A stretch of 64,000 bases of DNA from Favolaschia claudopus (lineage: Eukaryota > Basidiomycota > Agaricomycetes > Agaricales > Mycenaceae), in the NCBI GenBank assembly GCA_037176885.1, contig JAWWNJ010000036.1, positions 806,001 through 870,000 of the forward strand, read 5' to 3'. Below, one piece after another: positions 33,908 through 45,279 of the stretch (position 1 is the stretch's first letter; every line of letters begins with the position of its first letter). The position numbers and the translations under genes were made by a program. The notes beneath the pieces were generated by a model. The model had not been told where the DNA came from. It worked only from the letters and a program-made list of their open reading frames with translations, and searched no databases.

Positions 33908-35600
33908 TGTGAGTTGGGTTAGAGGCTTGGTGTCGGGACCTGAGAGTCAGATCCATGTTGGTATATATACGTTCGCATCGGCACAAAGCTTAGTACGTGG
34001 CGGATGAACGGGATAGAAAGTCTCGGAAAGATTGCGATTACCAGCTGACAAAAGAGGCGAAAGCCAGCCGATGAGTCATTTCGGCTTTTGTCAGCCCGTG
34101 CTTTTTTTGCTGACACGCGTACCCGGCCGGTAAGCTTGCCGCCTCCGTCACTGAGACTTGGCTGAGCAATGTCATTGTGAACCTCGTCGATTAGCCGCTT
34201 ACCCGGTCGTATTCCGACGAAGCGACCCCAATGCGACCCACTTCAGCAACCCACAGAGTTACCGATTCTCCGGAGTCGGAATCATGATTCAGCGCAGTCC
34301 GCTAGTCTGAGATCGTTCAGTTTGCCCTTGGATGGAGTCGAGGGATGCCGCGAAAGCGCAACGTACGACTGTGACTGGCGAGGTCCTAAAACCCGAACAC
34401 TTTCCGTGCTTGCAAACAAGACATTTCCAGTTCTGCTCCAGGTTTATTGGTGTGAGCGCCAAGATCGCTCGAAGTACCGTAAAATTTCGGTCAGGCATAG
34501 ACTCCAGGATTGACCTGGCACTGGTGGCTCTGACATCTCCCGAGTCTAAAAGAACGTGAAGGCAGCGGTGTACAAATCGGGATGAGAGACGGAACAGCGT
34601 GGGAGAAATATCTTCAGTGTCGTGACTTTGACAGGATGCCGTTATCAATATACCCGCCCCATCACGACACAATTACTTTTGCTCTCATAGTCTCCCAACG
34701 CGTCGTGCTAATTCTCTCCTTGTGTCTCTTTCTCTCTTTCCTGCACTAACTATGCGATGAGACTCGACAAGCAGCTGGTTGAGATGAGAAGAATTGACAG
34801 AACAATTCAAGCTTGTTTGATGCTTGTGCTCAAAACCCAACACCAACCCAACACTGGAAAGATTTTCCTTCGCGAGAAAAGCAAATATTCATCGAGTCTA
34901 CAGAACACACGATTTGGAGGTTTGAAGGGCTTCACGGGAAGTAAGCACCAGTTGAAGCAAAGTTGGTGGGCGGGCGCGGATTTCGGTCCGCCCGCCGAAA
35001 TCACGGTACATCCGATCACATGGTCGTGACTCACCTCTCTCGATCCCTTTTTGATCCCTTTCCTTTTTTCCTTCGCCCAAGTTCTTCGACTTGTTAAGAA
35101 CTTGCCTCGCCTGGTTCCATCCGCGAAATCTATACGTACTCACGGCGACCCATAATTTCTGGGAATCGGTGGAGAAAGTGCGGTCAAGTGTGGTGTCTCG
35201 TTTAATATTGCAATCATTTGGTCCAAGCTTTCAACGCAATTTGAAGCATCTCCCGTCGTCGACTGATTATCGAATACGGTCACATTTACCGGCGTAGGCC
35301 CTCCAACGCCCTTCGTTGGTGGTTGGGAGTTAGAGATCATATTTACACTTGGCGGTCAATTGGTGAGTAATGCCTAGTTCATTGACTCGCCGGGATTTTT
35401 TACACCCATTGCAGACCAAACCCATTTTTGCTAGACCTGCGATCTTCAACGCTATCCTGATTTTTGGGGACCATCGACAGCATTGAAATTCTTGTCGCCT
35501 GCTTATTCTTTGTGCCGCGGCGTCAGTCAAGTGACACTGCGATTGATTTAGCTCGTGTGGTCACTGCTTTCTCAAGACTTTGTCAGTCATTGAGCTCCAA
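33908..35600. promoter_or_regulatory. Long divergent intergenic region (cyclin / regulator)
   Basis: 1.7 kb between divergent starts. Short open frames at 34289-34672 (-) and 34757-35029 (+) lack domains. A GC-rich palindromic sequence (CGGATTTCGGTCCGCCCGCC) lies near 34980. CT-rich tracts at 34700-34740 and 35040-35080 could be promoter elements. No gene supported. Confidence 0.4.
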
Positions 35601-38388
35601 ATGCCGCCAGTGACAACGGGCAGCGCGGACAGCCAGGAGTCCTCCGCGGCCGCCATGCTCAAGGAGCGTCGGTTCAAACTCAGCAGGTGCGTTGTGAAGC
35701 TATGCTTGCAAAGTTAGACACTCACAGGCGCGCAAGGGCCTGCGACCGATGTCGGTGAGCTATTAATTATTCTGAGAATTCGAATGTTTTCAGCTCATGA
35801 CGCGCAAGTCGCCGTCGAATCAAGTGCGACGAGGGCCACCCGTGCCAAGCATGTCTTGCAGCAAGCTCCGCCTGCACTTTTGAAGAGCCAGGCAAACGCA
35901 CGCACCCCCACAAGTCAAAACGCACCGCGACGCTCGAAGACCGTATGCACCACCTCGAGACTCTCATCCAGGCGATTCCCCCAGCCGTCTTCGCAGCGGG
36001 GAACGCAGGGATTGTACCGACATCGGTGTCTGCGGCGAATGATGGCATACCCGCAAGCCCAGTCGCGCCATTCATGTTCCCGACGTTTCCCGCCGGCGTG
36101 CCCCCTCCGTCCCTCAATATCTTCCCCCTCACCAATCCTTCGGGGCACTTCACGCCCACTGAGATCAAGCAAGACGAAAGTCTTATGTCTGTACAACTGG
36201 GGCCAGATGCGAGTCCCGATCAGCTCGCGGAGGAGACTTCCCGTCTATCACTGTCGGCGTCATACCTCTATTTCGACGACGAGGGGTATACGAGATGGCA
36301 AGGAGAAGCTTCGGGCCTGCCGCTGCTCGACTTGCTCGTCGAACGGCATGTACCGACTTCGGATGCTGCTCCACCAAACGTCGCTCCAGTGGAGCAAGAT
36401 TGGTTCCCCAACCGCACCCCGCGACGCACAGACGTCAACCCGCAGACACTCTGGCGTCTCATCACCTCCTACATCGCCCCCGAGTTAATGGACAGGTGTG
36501 CACCAACATCTCGCAGGTGTCATTAAATCTTATCACACTTACCTAGCTTGGTGCAATGCTACCTATCGACCTCGTCCTATATTCTCCCATTCCTCCACGT
36601 CCCCACCTTCCTTTCCGTAAGTTGGTCGCGCTCCCGATCACTCAACCTCCGCTGATTTGTTTGCCAATTCAGGACTATGGCAATCCACAAAAATGGGGAG
36701 AACCTGGGTTCGCCGCTTTCATTGTGGCGATATGTTGCTTGGCTTCACGACACATGGACGACCCCCGCGTACGCGCCTCCCCCCAAGACGGGATATCCGC
36801 AGGCACGCAATGGTTCGAGTTGCTGGGCAGATTGCGGACGTTGCCGATCGCAGATCGTCCGACACTATATACGATCCAGGCTGCGCTCATCGCAGCGGTG
36901 TACGCCGTGGGTCTAGGAAAGCTTTCCAAAGCCGCGGCCCTCCTCTCCGAAGCTATCACCATCTCCATCGACGCGGGGCTGCACCGCAGCGCAGACACCT
37001 ACGACCTCTTCGACCCCGTCGAGGACGAGGTGCGGAAACGCACGTTCTGGTGTGTGTACATCTGGGACAAGCAGCTCAGCGCGCATTTTGGTCGCCCGCC
37101 GATGCTGAGGTTGAGAGACTGCGATGTGGGGGAACCAACGCCGGTTGACGATGAGTATATCACACATGAGGGGATTGGGGCGCCGGTTTTGCCGCCAGGG
37201 ACGGAGTGTCGGATGGCGGCGTTTGTGGTGACGTTGAGGATCTATACGGTGTTGGAGAGTGTGCTTGACGTCCCGCCCGCGCGCGACCCTTCGACCACGA
37301 GCGCATTTTTACTCAGGGTGAGTGCGCTTTTGGGTGGGGCGAGGAGAATGCGCGAGTTGAGGGAGGAGGAGGCGTTGTTGGACGAGGTGCATCGCGGGGT
37401 GCCGCCGTTTTTTGCGCATACGACTGATACGCTGGCGAGCGAGGACACGATACGGCTTACGCAAGCTGTAAGACTGCATTGCGCGGAGCAGTTCGTCCGG
37501 CTGTTGATCTATCGGCAACGATTCTCTGAGCTCGTCGCTGAGCGTACGGCGGCGGCAGATCCGCTACTTCGCCCGCCTCAGAGCGAGTTTGAGCGCGATG
37601 CCATGGTGAATGCGCATTTTGCTGCATTGCAGATCGTCGCGGCGCATTTGCTTGTCGCAAAGAAGGGGTTGATGACCTATTTCGGCGTACATTCCATTCA
37701 TCAGCTGACGCAGGCGGGGAGGACGCTCGTAGCTGTGTTGCTGAATTGCAAAACGGAGGCGCTGCAGCCACTGATACCGCCTGGGCTTGATGCATTGCGA
37801 TCATGCGTTGGGCTTTTGCGGCGGTTCAGTACACGATATGTGTGCGGTCTACGCTCCGGGGATCTGATGGAGGAATTTTGTCGACGTGGGTGTCCTTCTG
37901 AGTATGAAAAGAAGCATCTTCGCTAACCGCACCCATCTATCTACACTCTAGTGACACAGATACCCCTAGATGCTCCTCGGGAGAGGACAGAAACAAATAC
38001 GAACGCTAATGCACGACCCCCGTGGATACGGCCCGTGCGTAAAAAGAGTGTAGCAGCCGCATCTGCTGCGCGGCGGTCAAGAAGCGCGGAGAGCCCGTCG
38101 CAGAAGAGTGGAAGCAGCCCCGAGGCGTTTTCACCCTCCGACTTTCTGCAGCAGCGCGCGACACCCGAGTACGTCGGTGCTGGTGCAGGAGGGTTCGAGA
38201 TGGACGCGCTGGGACTTGGAGGGGATCCGCGGATGTATGCGGATGTGCTGGCGCTGTTTAACGATGGCCCGACGGACGGGGTGTTTCCGCCGGGCGAGTA
38301 TGACGGCCCGATAGTGGATGGAATGAATGGTGGGGCGTTCAATGGCGGGAGTCCGTCGCTTTTCAAACTGGGTGTAACCTCGCCATAG
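35601..38388 (+). CDS. Zn2Cys6 transcription factor with fungal-specific regulatory domain
   Basis: A nuclear regulator of about 770 aa. Exon 1 (35601-35686) encodes MPPVTTGSADSQ. Exon 2 is only 27 nt (35728-35754) and supplies ARACDRC. Exon 3 starts at 35809 and completes RRRRIKCDEGHPCQACL and a final Cys in SSACTF. The acceptor there is GCGCAAG; the more obvious TTTCAG at 35793 would put in a stop. A coiled-coil-like helix (LEDRMHHLETLIQAIP) follows. The middle region (PF04082 type) is clear: AFIVAICCLASRHMDDPRV, ISIDAGLHRSADTYD, and the signature RKRTFWCVYIWDKQLSAHFG RPP. The C-terminal exon (37951 on) is Ser/Gly-rich and disordered. Overall layout resembles XlnR/Xyr1-like and related Agaricomycete regulators, but the target pathway cannot be read from sequence. 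The gene looks intact. Confidence 0.88.
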
Positions 38389-39044
38389 GTATGTAAGGAC
38401 TGTTTTTACCGCCTGCTCTTTTGGTTTCTGTATCTGTATCATTGCTCTCTGACATGTACATATGTAGCATTTCTCTCTATCGCTATCTCCGCCGTTGTTG
38501 TTGTACCATCAACCGCCCCGCCCCATTTGCCCGGTCTCGTGCGAGCCTTTTCATTTACCGACGCTTTTGACTCTGACTCGGGCGGTTCGCAACAAAGAAC
38601 CTTCCGCATTCGGCCTTCGGACGTGCCCGATACGCATCAAACTTCCTTTTGCGACGCGTCGAGGACAAAGAGTTTGCCGTTTTGGGATACGTCTCGTTTG
38701 ATGGCGTATGGGTTCCCACACTCTACTCATTAACAGGTGAGAAAGTTCTCAAGCTGGTTGACTCGGTTGTCCTTCTTATAAGCCTGGTTGCAAGCTGTTG
38801 GACGGGTTGACGACCGTCCCTTGGTCCCCCAATTGTATTCTGCGGTTACCGACGTTCTGCGTCGCTCACCAAGGTCCTTCACCGGTTTACTTCCAGTATT
38901 GCCGCCGAAGACAATAAGCGCCGCGATCTCAAAACCCAATCAGGAAACCGTCATCATTCCCTATTGTTTCGACAGAACGTCTGCATGAGACAAAAAGGAT
39001 GTTATCTACTTAACCGTTTCCCTCTCCTGGGTTCCCCCATCCCA
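38389..39044. promoter_or_regulatory. Spacer before the F-box-like gene
   Basis: About 650 bp between two plus-strand genes. In-frame ATGs at 38964 and 38982 would extend the next protein by up to 27 residues, but the extension has no family support. No other element recognised. Confidence 0.4.
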
Positions 39045-40675
39045 ATGCATTATCACCCACCGCAACGCTATCAAGCACCACCCATTAACGCGCTCCCCGT
39101 CGAGCTTCTGTCTTACATCTTTGTGCTCGGCACCCATGAGCCCATAAACTCAGATCCGAATGCCGACGACGACTGCCAGCCATTCAATACGGATAGCGTC
39201 AAGGCGCCGTTGGTGTATGCCAGCGTCAGTCGACACTGGCGGAGCGTCGCGCTCAATACTCCCGCTTTGTACACCAGTCTTTGTATTACCCCGGAACTAC
39301 TCCGCGAAGTTGGCAAAACCGAAATTCTCGATACCAGTGGGATCTCGACATACCTGAAGCGATCCCGGAACTTGTTTGTAGATATCCTCGTTGACGCTCG
39401 GGACCAGCAGTGGGATTTTGAAGATGATGGGTGAGTTCTTTCATTACAATAAATTTGCGGTTATAGATGCTGAGGGCGTATAGGGCCTGGTTCTCTGCTG
39501 AACATATGACCACTGCTATGGGGGTGCTGCTGCCCCATATTCAGCGTTGGCGTTCTTTGTCCATCCTTACGGATGTCCTTGCACCGATGCAGGCCGCTCT
39601 CGGACCCTTGGAAGCTCACCTTCGATCATATGGAGCTCCGCACCTGGAGAGTCTTCGTCTCATGAGGTGCGATGCCTACGCAGCCCACGCACCGCTCGCA
39701 GACATCGGAAACTCTTTTCTTTCGTCGGTTACCAATGGCGAATGTTTACTTCCACGTCTGCAGCGGCTGACTCTCCGTGGAGTGCCAGCAGCTTGGACAG
39801 CCCTCGCTACCACACTCTCTCCTGCATTAAAATCACTAGAATTGGCGTTCCTTCCCCTCGCGGGGCAGCCAACCATTCTCGAGCTCGTTTCCCTTCTTCG
39901 CACCGTACCACACCTCTCGCGCTTCGTCTTGAATGGCTCAGGTCCCGCAATCCCCGACCCTGCGGCCCCGTCATCCTCCCCTCCATCATTTGAATACATT
40001 TGTCTTCCTTCCCTCAACTCACTTACTCTTGGCTACACCTCCTCCGCTGCAGCTGTCGCCCTCTTCGAACTCCTATCCGCTCCTTCCCTCCACCAACTCA
40101 TCCTGGAAGACGCCACTCACCCGGCAGACACCATCCCTGTTGATGCGCTCCCTCTTTTAAATCGTCTATTTCCCTCGGATGCCGATCCAGCCTTCCCAAA
40201 TCTCGCTGATCTTGCGCTGCGCCGTACGCATCTTAGCGGCGCCCCACCCTCTGCGCACCTCTCACGGCTCGAGCTCCTCGGCACGAATGCACTCGCACTC
40301 GCCCTTCGAGCCACAGATGTGCTCTGCATTCGCGGTCCCTTGGCCACGTCTTCACTCTCCGCCGCCCCCACCGAAGCGCTCGCGCAGACGGGATCCGCGT
40401 TGCGCGCGCTCGTGGAGGAGTGTGGAGACAAGGCGCCGCGCGTTATATGTCTGCACGAGTCCTCTTACGCAACGCATGTCGGGGAACCGGACGAGGTGTT
40501 TCTATTGGGCGGAGGAACAACGTGCGTAAGAGTTTTTCGTCGCGCCGAGGAGGAGGAGGGGGATGAAGATGAGACGGTGATGGGGAGTGAGATTGAGTAT
40601 GAGGAGGAGGCGTTTAAGGTTGGGGGTGTCTTCAATGACCCCGTTTTTGATGCGCGGTATGGGTATGTTGGATGA
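39045..40675 (+). CDS. F-box-like protein with leucine-rich repeats
   Basis: Exons 39045-39430 and 39484-40675 join in phase to 525 aa. The F-box-like motif INALPVELLSYIFVLG is close to the N-terminus and is followed by VSRHWRSVALNTPALYTSL, the usual second half of this domain in mushrooms. Leucine-rich segments follow (LPRLQRLTLRGVP, PALKSLELAFLPL, LPSLNSLTLGY, APSLHQLILED). The C-terminus is strongly acidic (AEEEEGDEDETVMG). It probably acts as a substrate adaptor in an SCF ubiquitin ligase; substrate unknown. It lies between the arms of the inverted duplication and is only distantly related to the duplicated F-box pair. I chose the Met at 39045 because the motif begins about 15 residues later, as usual. 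Confidence 0.8.
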
Positions 40676-41338
40676 ATTGTGCTACGAAGAAGATGAATGG
40701 AGACAAAATCGCTTTCCTCCTTGCTATCGTTGCTGCTTTCTTGATGGGACTTTTGTAAAATAAAACAATGTACATATATCAATCAGTATACAAATCAAGT
40801 GTCCATATGAAGTGTCCATTTCGACGTGCATCTGCAATGCATCTGCGCGTCGACCGTTTGCGTATGGTGGGATAAAAGCATGCTCTGATTATGCTCGTCG
40901 TCCTTAGACAGAGAAAACGGGGTGTTGCTGCATCGCGAACATGATGAGAAGGACGAAGGAATCCACCGTTTCGCGACTTTATGAGTTGGGGGCATCTGAG
41001 AAGCGACGACGAAGTCGAAGTCCGCCGAAAGAGGGGGCGAGCATTCTCTCTAACGGGGGTTTTCGTGTCAATAGCGTACTAGACACATACTTATACCAAG
41101 TCAGTATGTAGCATCAGATATTGACGACGAGGCACGGCACGGTACGATGTCGAAAAGTGTGCAGACGCGGTTTTGCATGCTGCTAGTGAGCAGGTAACGA
41201 GATGAGTAGAACGCGGGACCTGGATGAGGAAGCCGGCGCGAGGGGATGATAGTGTGCTTGCGTATGTGTGTCCGTGGGACACGATTTCGTGCTGATATGG
41301 CGCGAAAATCGATGATGATAGTCGTGGCGGGGGGAGGA
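40676..41338. other. Convergent intergenic region
   Basis: About 660 bp between convergent F-box-like genes. The part from about 41110 to 41338 matches sequence downstream of the other duplicated F-box gene (28811-29030), marking the end of the duplicated block. No gene seen. Confidence 0.45.
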
Positions 41339-42679
41339 TCACCACCGTGCCAACAGATTCTCGCTCATGGGCCCAAAATGGACATTGACCCCGCTGGCGG
41401 CAAGATCCCGCAGCTGGGATCTAACCTGCTCGGTGGGTAGATCGGCTGTGTAGTCGTGGGCAGCACCGCAGTACGGCGTGAAATGAAGCCTGAAGGATAC
41501 GAGGCTCGCTGGGCGCCACATGTCGAGCATGCGCGAAAGTTTCTCGTAGTCGAGGAACATGAGACTGGACATCCATAGTGTCATGGTGCGAAGGTTAGGG
41601 AGAACATCGGGGGAGGTGGCAAGAGCGGTGAAGACGGGGGACAGCTGCCAACTGGCTGGGGCGGAAAGCTGGAGATCAATGAGGGTAGACATGAATCGGA
41701 GGCAGTTGCACAAGCCAGCGACGACCCAGCGGCTCCGTGGTGTTAAGTGGAGAGACTCGAGGGGCGGAGAAGAACGCTCTAGGAACGAGACCAGAGTCTC
41801 GTCAGCGATGTCGAGGCAGGAGAGGCTAAGCACCCTGAGCGCGGGGAGGGTGAGGTATTCCAGTATAACGGAACTGTTTTGGTGGGTCCCTGTCAATGTG
41901 TGCTCATGAGGCTTGCCTAGGTGCAGTGTATGAAGAGACGCTAGCGTCAGAGGTTGCGGTTCGGGTTTAGGCTCTGCCCATTCATCTGAATAGATCATAT
42001 TCTGCATGGAGAGACTCGACAGCTCCGGAGCACCACGCAGCATGTCGAGCCACTCCCCGCGATATTCGAAATAAAATTCTTCTTCGTCCTCCGCCTTGAT
42101 TGACAATGTCTTCAGAGAGGACAGCGACGCCCCCTGTTTCAGCTCAAACTGGACATACGGGGGCCAAAAGTCATTCAGGCGCTTTGGCGCCCGTTCAAGA
42201 GTCAGATCCTCGATTTGGTGACTGAAACGCGCGATCAAATTTTCGACGCTGCGGTCGAGCCTCAAAGAACCGTTCAACGTGACAGATAAAGGGAGGGCTC
42301 GAGCCCGTGTCAGCCAGATATTACCGAGTTCAAGATAGTTGGATCCACGGGGCAAGGAATCCAACTGGATTTCGGACCAGAGTGCTGGAGTGGAAAGCGC
42401 AATGTCGCGCCACATTCGGCAGACGGAGAGGAAAACCATCGGAGGAGAACGAGGGTTCGGTTCGGGTATTTCAAAGCCAAGTTGGCGAGCAAATACGAAT
42501 ATCATGGATTGAATCTCCAATGGTAATTGAGCCATAGGATCGAGGAAAAAATTCATTTTGCGCTGAGCCTCTTTATGCTGGCTCATTAAGCCTTGGAGGA
42601 CATCTTTTTGCACTTCGATAGCGGATAGTAGCCCGTCGATTTGTATTTGTAAGGCTGCAACCTGCGACGCTCGCGACAT
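41339..42679 (-). CDS. F-box-like protein, duplicated pair member B
   Basis: A single-exon protein of 446 aa, the inverted duplicate of the gene at 27470-28810. It keeps the N-terminal helix, the F-box-like AQLPLEIQSMIFVFARQL and CRMWRDIALSTPALW, and the leucine-rich tail ending NENLLARW-like (here SENLLARW). The frame is open upstream to 42757, but that extension is spurious: the other copy is out of frame there, and both share MSRASQVAAL as the natural start. Substitutions are scattered and none introduces a stop, so both copies appear to be maintained as coding genes. By hand count about 87% of residues agree with member A. Substrate unknown. Confidence 0.8.
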   Translation of the reverse strand: MSRASQVAALQIQIDGLLSAIEVQKDVLQGLMSQHKEAQRKMNFFLDPMAQLPLEIQSMIFVFARQLGFEIPEPNPRSPPMVFLSVCRMWRDIALSTPALWSEIQLDSLPRGSNYLELGNIWLTRARALPLSVTLNGSLRLDRSVENLIARFSHQIEDLTLERAPKRLNDFWPPYVQFELKQGASLSSLKTLSIKAEDEEEFYFEYRGEWLDMLRGAPELSSLSMQNMIYSDEWAEPKPEPQPLTLASLHTLHLGKPHEHTLTGTHQNSSVILEYLTLPALRVLSLSCLDIADETLVSFLERSSPPLESLHLTPRSRWVVAGLCNCLRFMSTLIDLQLSAPASWQLSPVFTALATSPDVLPNLRTMTLWMSSLMFLDYEKLSRMLDMWRPASLVSFRLHFTPYCGAAHDYTADLPTEQVRSQLRDLAASGVNVHFGPMSENLLARW

Positions 42680-43605
42680 GGTGGTAGGAGGGAAAAGACA
42701 GAAGAAGTATGTCACGGTTGTGACACTCTTGCAAGTTGACCACCATGACATTGACACCCCTTGCCCAATCCAATTTCTGTATCTGATTTACGCGTCTTCT
42801 ACGGATATCGACTGTTTCTGCATCTCGGGCGGAATCTCGGTCGATTTCAGGAACTTCCGCCTTGATGAAGCAGCAAGCTCCTAACCCTCAATACTTCTTC
42901 GAGTGCGAGCGCGTAAACCAATCATGCTGGTTGGGCCTCGACTTCCTCAAGTCTGGAAAGAATATCGTGTCGCAATGTATCTGCAATTCCCCGCTTGGTT
43001 GGCTCGAAACGCCATGAAAACCAATGAAAAAAAAACAACCGCAAAACTTCGAGTCCCGCAACATGATGCCACTCAGATTCCCAACGAGATGAACGACATC
43101 TCCGAGTCGTCGGTTCCGACACGTCCTGTCTGCCTTGTTTCACGCTAGGCGAGAAAACCGCCGCCGAAACGCGGCAGGCGTGACACTCGCTTCCTATTCG
43201 TCATGAATGGTATACGCGGTGACTCGCACAACAGAGTCTCCGCCACAACAAGAAGAATCAAAAGTCCTCTCTTATTCTACGCTTTGAGAGATGGCCGCTA
43301 ATTTCCAGCTAGATTCTTCTGTCATTCATCGAGTCCCTATATCCACCGCTCAAACCACCTTGACGATGTCGAATGACAATGTTCCTGACCACCGGACGCT
43401 CCGGAAAAACTGCAAGAGGGTTTTCAGCACTAACATCTCAACTAAGGGCCTTGTTGACCTTGAGCCAGTGGAAACCGGTGGCGCCGAAGGGATATAGGCG
43501 GACAAAATCTCCCAAGATCCCGAGCGCTAAAAGGTTTGTCGCATGCAATATACTCCTCGTACACTATTTGATCAGATATATCTTTTACTCGAAGAGATAT
43601 ATCTT
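42680..43605. other. Spacer of the duplicated block, arm B
   Basis: Read on the minus strand, 43270-42680 matches the spacer and promoter of the other arm (25355-25411 and 26966-27469), including a run ending CATGTCGCGAGC at the F-box start. No gene seen. A 21-bp tandem duplication sits at its right end. Confidence 0.6.
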
Positions 43606-43615
43606 TTACTCGAAG
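43574..43615 (-). repeat. Exact 21-bp tandem duplication across a stop codon
   Basis: Two identical units (43574-43594, 43595-43615) contain the last codons and stop of hydrolase B. On the minus strand the unit is CTTCGAGTAAAAGATATATC plus one base. The second, downstream unit repeats the stop codon outside the gene. It is absent from paralogues A and C. Confidence 0.9.
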
Positions 43616-44944
43616 ACTGTTTCAAGCCACTCAAACATTTCGCGATTTGTGCTCGACGAAGCACCGACCTGGCAATGATACCCCTCAGGCCCGTCGAAAG
43701 TGACGACCGTTACATTTGTCGTACTGTCCACCTGCTCCGCAAACTGAATCGATTGGGGGAGCAAGTCATCGAGCGTCGAGTTCGCAACCCAAATCGGCAT
43801 CGTGAGCTTGTCGTACAAGCCCGTCATATTCATCGCCCCAGTCATATTGAAGAAATCGAAAGGCGATTCTGTATTGAATGCCCACAGGCCCTGCTCGATG
43901 CCCCAGCGGACAGACGACGGCGTGGAGCTGTTGCTCAATACCGGGTTCATGATGGCGTCGAACGCGGACTTGTTGCCTGATTGAAACAGCTGCATGAGGC
44001 CGCTCGGGAAAGTGCTCGTGTACGCGTCTTGAACGGAGACGACGCCGGGGTTCACCAAGAGGGCTTTGATGCGCGGCTCGAAGGCCGCTGCGCGCTCGGC
44101 GAGATACCCGCCCATGCTGATTCCGGAGAGGGCGAGGCGGGTCATGTCGACGTCGGTGCGATTGGCGAGGTAATCAACGACGGGCGTGACGACTTTCTCC
44201 CAGTCAGGGATGAAGCCGATGTTCTGCTGGCGGCGCACGGTTGGCTGGCCGGGACCTTCGTAGGTCATACAGTTCCACCCGCGCTCAAGGGCGGCGACGC
44301 AGCTCGAGTGGTAGCTGTCCTCCTGTGAGGCGTCGTAGCCATTACCTACGAGCAGTGTGGGCTTTGCGCTGCTTGAGTTGGTATCGGCGGCGTAGAAGAT
44401 ACCGATGGCGGAGAAATTCGACGGCGTGGGGATCGAGACGTATTCTCCTGGGATGGGGAGAGCGTTGTTAGCGGCGGTGAAGCACGCTGTCTGGTTTGAC
44501 CAATATCTGCGCCAGCCATCAGCATCATCTCAAGCAGACTAGGCGGTGGGCGACTAACGCATCGATGATTGGATCCGAACGATTTTCGCGATTGAAGAAG
44601 TCGGCGGCGCGCCAGTATGATGCCGCCTGGAAGAAGGTGTCGCGGGCGTTGACCGCGTTCTTCGTAGCGCTCGCCTGAGCCTGTTTGCGCGTGGCTAGCT
44701 CGGCGAACGTGCTGTTGTAGCTCACGAAGTCGCCCGGAATGATTGCTTGAGCTGCACCTAGGACGTCCGCGACGTCTGCGCCGCGGTAGGTTGCCAGTCC
44801 GAGCAGGACGAGCAGCTGAAAGTGGAAGGTGGTGTCATTGCTGAGCTGTAGCGTGTTCCCCGTGTCAAGCCATGTTTGATTGCTGATGCTCTGGGCAGAG
44901 GCGAAAGCAGCTAGAGCAGCGAGTACTGTTGAGGAATATCTCAT
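43606..44944 (-). CDS. Secreted alpha/beta-hydrolase, paralogue B
   Basis: Exons 44944-44559 and 44506-43606 join in phase to 428 aa, with the single intron in the same place as paralogue A. Signal peptide MRYSSTVLAALAAFASAQ, cap helix FFQAASYWRAADFF, PTLLVGNGYDASQE, MTYEGPGQPTVRRQQNIGF, nucleophile elbow ALSGISMGGYLAERAA and catalytic His in DGPEGYHCQVGA are all present. The acidic residues after WVANSTLDDLL are candidates for the third triad member. Several N-x-S/T sites fit secretion. It is more diverged from A (by eye about two thirds of residues agree in the C-terminal half) than the neighbouring F-box pair, and in places is closer to paralogue C. Substrate unknown; ester or C-C bond hydrolysis are possible. 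Confidence 0.85.
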
Positions 44945-45279
44945 TTTTACTCCCTCAGAAGTGATGGTTCGTCGTATTGTCGTTGTCTACCTTTTTATAC
45001 CCAGTCGACTGCGCAGCGCTGTAATGGGTCTGACAGACCGATGCGCTCGGAGTCCGATGCTCATGCCAAAATGAATGGCTCTCGATCTACCATAGCCAGC
45101 AGCCTCAACCAAGTGAACGATCCAAAATTATCTCGCTGTGCGATGCGGGCCGCAGCAGTTTGAACTTTGCGTCGGGTTTGACGACTCCGTCGGATCATGT
45201 CTGAAAGTACAGTTTCACGTTCCTTTACAATACTCTACGAGTACATGCAGCAATGACAGCACTGAATTCGAACAGACAA
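44945..45279. promoter_or_regulatory. Promoter region of hydrolase B
   Basis: 335 bp between the DUF924 stop and the hydrolase start, both on the minus strand. CTTTTTATACC at about 44992-45002 gives a TATA-like TATAAAAAG on the minus strand, some 50 bp before the start codon. No other feature seen. Confidence 0.45.

Noticed and set aside
42680..42757. 26-residue N-terminal extension of F-box copy B
   Set aside because: The duplicate gene lacks it, and both copies share the internal Met start, so it is 5' leader sequence.
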